Made by a program: the position numbers and the translations under genes
Shown: positions 63,226 through 64,000 of the stretch, piece after piece
Layout of the letters: each line of letters starts with the position of its first letter
How positions within the stretch are numbered: position 1 is the stretch's first letter
NCBI GenBank assembly: GCA_022559985.1
Contig: JAFJTR010000016.1
Span: 124,001 to 188,000, forward strand
DNA: 64,000 bases
Source of the DNA: Parastagonospora avenae f. sp. tritici 18332-5
Lineage: Eukaryota; Ascomycota; Dothideomycetes; Pleosporales; Phaeosphaeriaceae
Direction: 5' to 3'
The notes under the pieces: generated by a model
Seen by the model: only the letters and a program-made list of their open reading frames with translations
Database searches by the model: none
What the model was told of the DNA's origin: nothing

Positions 63226-63604
63226 GAATGATGTGTTGTATAAAAGGGTGGCTTTTGCGGCTTTTCAAATTGTCAAGGTAGCTAGTTACATTTCGTAGTC
63301 ATCATACCCCAAGGCAACTAGCTTTATGAATAATGTTAATTTGTCTTAGCTATTACAATCCGATCAGAGACAGGAGCTCTTTACAAGGACTACTCGATAG
63401 TAAGAACATCGCAAGAACTCAGTCCTCCAAGCAAATGATCTACTTACCACATATGGATTGCTGTATCGCGTCCCTCGGAACACGGGGGCCGTGTGAATGT
63501 TATTACTTGCCGCCCCATTGGTTATTATTGGAACAGCACCACATCGTCAGCACGCACACGCCTCTCATTTGAAGTGCCTTACTATGCAGCGTTGCAGGAC
63601 TCAT

Positions 63605-63696
63605 GTCGTGCTACCATAGGTAACTGAACTACCAGGCTGAGTGAGAGTCTGATATCACAGTCGTGCTACAGTAGGTGATCGAACAGTTGAGCGAGA
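63605..63696. repeat. Imperfect direct repeat, GTCGTGCTA units
   Basis: Two related units, 63605-63646 and 63660-63696, both start GTCGTGCTA and end GAGTGAGA or GAGCGAGA. The spacer is 13 bp. The second contains GTAGGTGATCG, which returns inverted at 63835-63845. Confidence 0.65.
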
Positions 63697-63849
63697 CAGC
63701 CAACATAAATGCCGCCCTCAATGTGGGGGGCGAACACATTGTATATTTCTCGGCACATCCACAACACTCTACTAGATTCGTTCCACGTTTAGAAAAATTA
63801 TATGGCCAAAGATGACGTTCCGACCTTCTCAATACGATCACCTACCGGA
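63669..63849. mobile_element. Candidate degenerate MITE (Tc1/mariner- or pogo-like ends)
   Basis: The left end is CAGTAGGTGATCG directly after a TA dinucleotide. The right end carries the inverse, CGATCACCTAC, at 63835-63845, with further weak symmetry inward (TTGAG / CTCAA). At about 180 bp with no coding capacity, this is the size and end structure of a miniature inverted-repeat element. The right TA is lost (CCGGA), so the element is old or my boundary is off. Confidence 0.4.
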
Positions 63850-64000
63850 CAGCAGCGAGGAGCCTTACGAATCGTGTACAAGCCAATCGACCTTGAGCAG
63901 TGAAGGGCACCTTCGATCACAGCCTCATATTGAATGCGCCCACAATCAGCCACTGGTCTTCCATATTTCAAGAGGTGTGATTCTGCAAGGAGCTGAAACA

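Larger units (their letters stand above)
63226..64000. other. Right-edge intergenic region
   Basis: 775 bp with the arrestin-like gene's 3' flank and, from 63.6 kb, the repeat cluster described separately. No gene is seen before the edge. Confidence 0.5.

Overview
This 64 kb window is nuclear DNA of a filamentous ascomycete. The gene density, the short introns (about 45-160 nt, GT..AG, many with a CTAAC/CTAAT branch site), a clustered quinate (qut/qa) regulon, a HET-domain gene and the protein styles all fit a Dothideomycete, probably Pleosporales. That placement is inferred from reading, not from a database search. I saw no bacterial-type features, CRISPR arrays, rRNA genes or convincing tRNA genes.

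Region 1 (1-11.2 kb) is a quinate/shikimate catabolic cluster: the 3' end of qutG (inositol-monophosphatase-like), qutB (quinate/shikimate dehydrogenase), qutD (quinate permease), qutC (3-dehydroshikimate dehydratase), qutA (Zn2Cys6 activator) and qutR (AROM-like repressor). qutA and qutR diverge from a 100 bp intergenic region holding a 16 bp palindrome that resembles the QUTA/QA-1F site. The catabolic dehydroquinase gene (qutE) is not in the window and may lie to the left.

Region 2 (11.2-26.2 kb) holds a Nup2-type FG nucleoporin with a C-terminal Ran-binding domain, a Ser-rich conserved fungal protein, a mitochondrial D-lactate dehydrogenase, an NPR2-type GATOR1/SEACIT subunit and a HET-domain protein.

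Region 3 (26.2-37 kb) starts with about 4 kb where I see no gene. It is followed by a six-exon conserved fungal gene, a decayed STAND/ankyrin-type gene with at least three frame breaks, and a TPR/F-box/LRR protein of Dia2/Pof3 architecture.

Region 4 (37-46.5 kb) is housekeeping: Cdc20, a Kelch-BTB (Ral2-like) protein, a Dsk2/ubiquilin and a quinone oxidoreductase. Region 5 (46.5-49.7 kb) is a gene graveyard with two adjacent broken genes. Region 6 (49.7-63.2 kb) has a zinc alcohol dehydrogenase, an acyltransferase-3 membrane protein, a 2-oxoglutarate-oxygenase-like protein, an FRG1-like protein, a wax-synthase-domain membrane protein and an arrestin-like protein. The right end (63.6-63.9 kb) carries duplicated and inverted short repeats that look like a degenerate Tc1/mariner- or pogo-type MITE.

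The clearest functional unit is the qut cluster, where import, two catabolic steps and the activator/repressor pair lie side by side. The remaining genes look like independently regulated housekeeping or accessory loci. Exon boundaries were placed by eye from splice consensus and frame continuity. For every intact multi-exon gene the summed exons give a whole number of codons.
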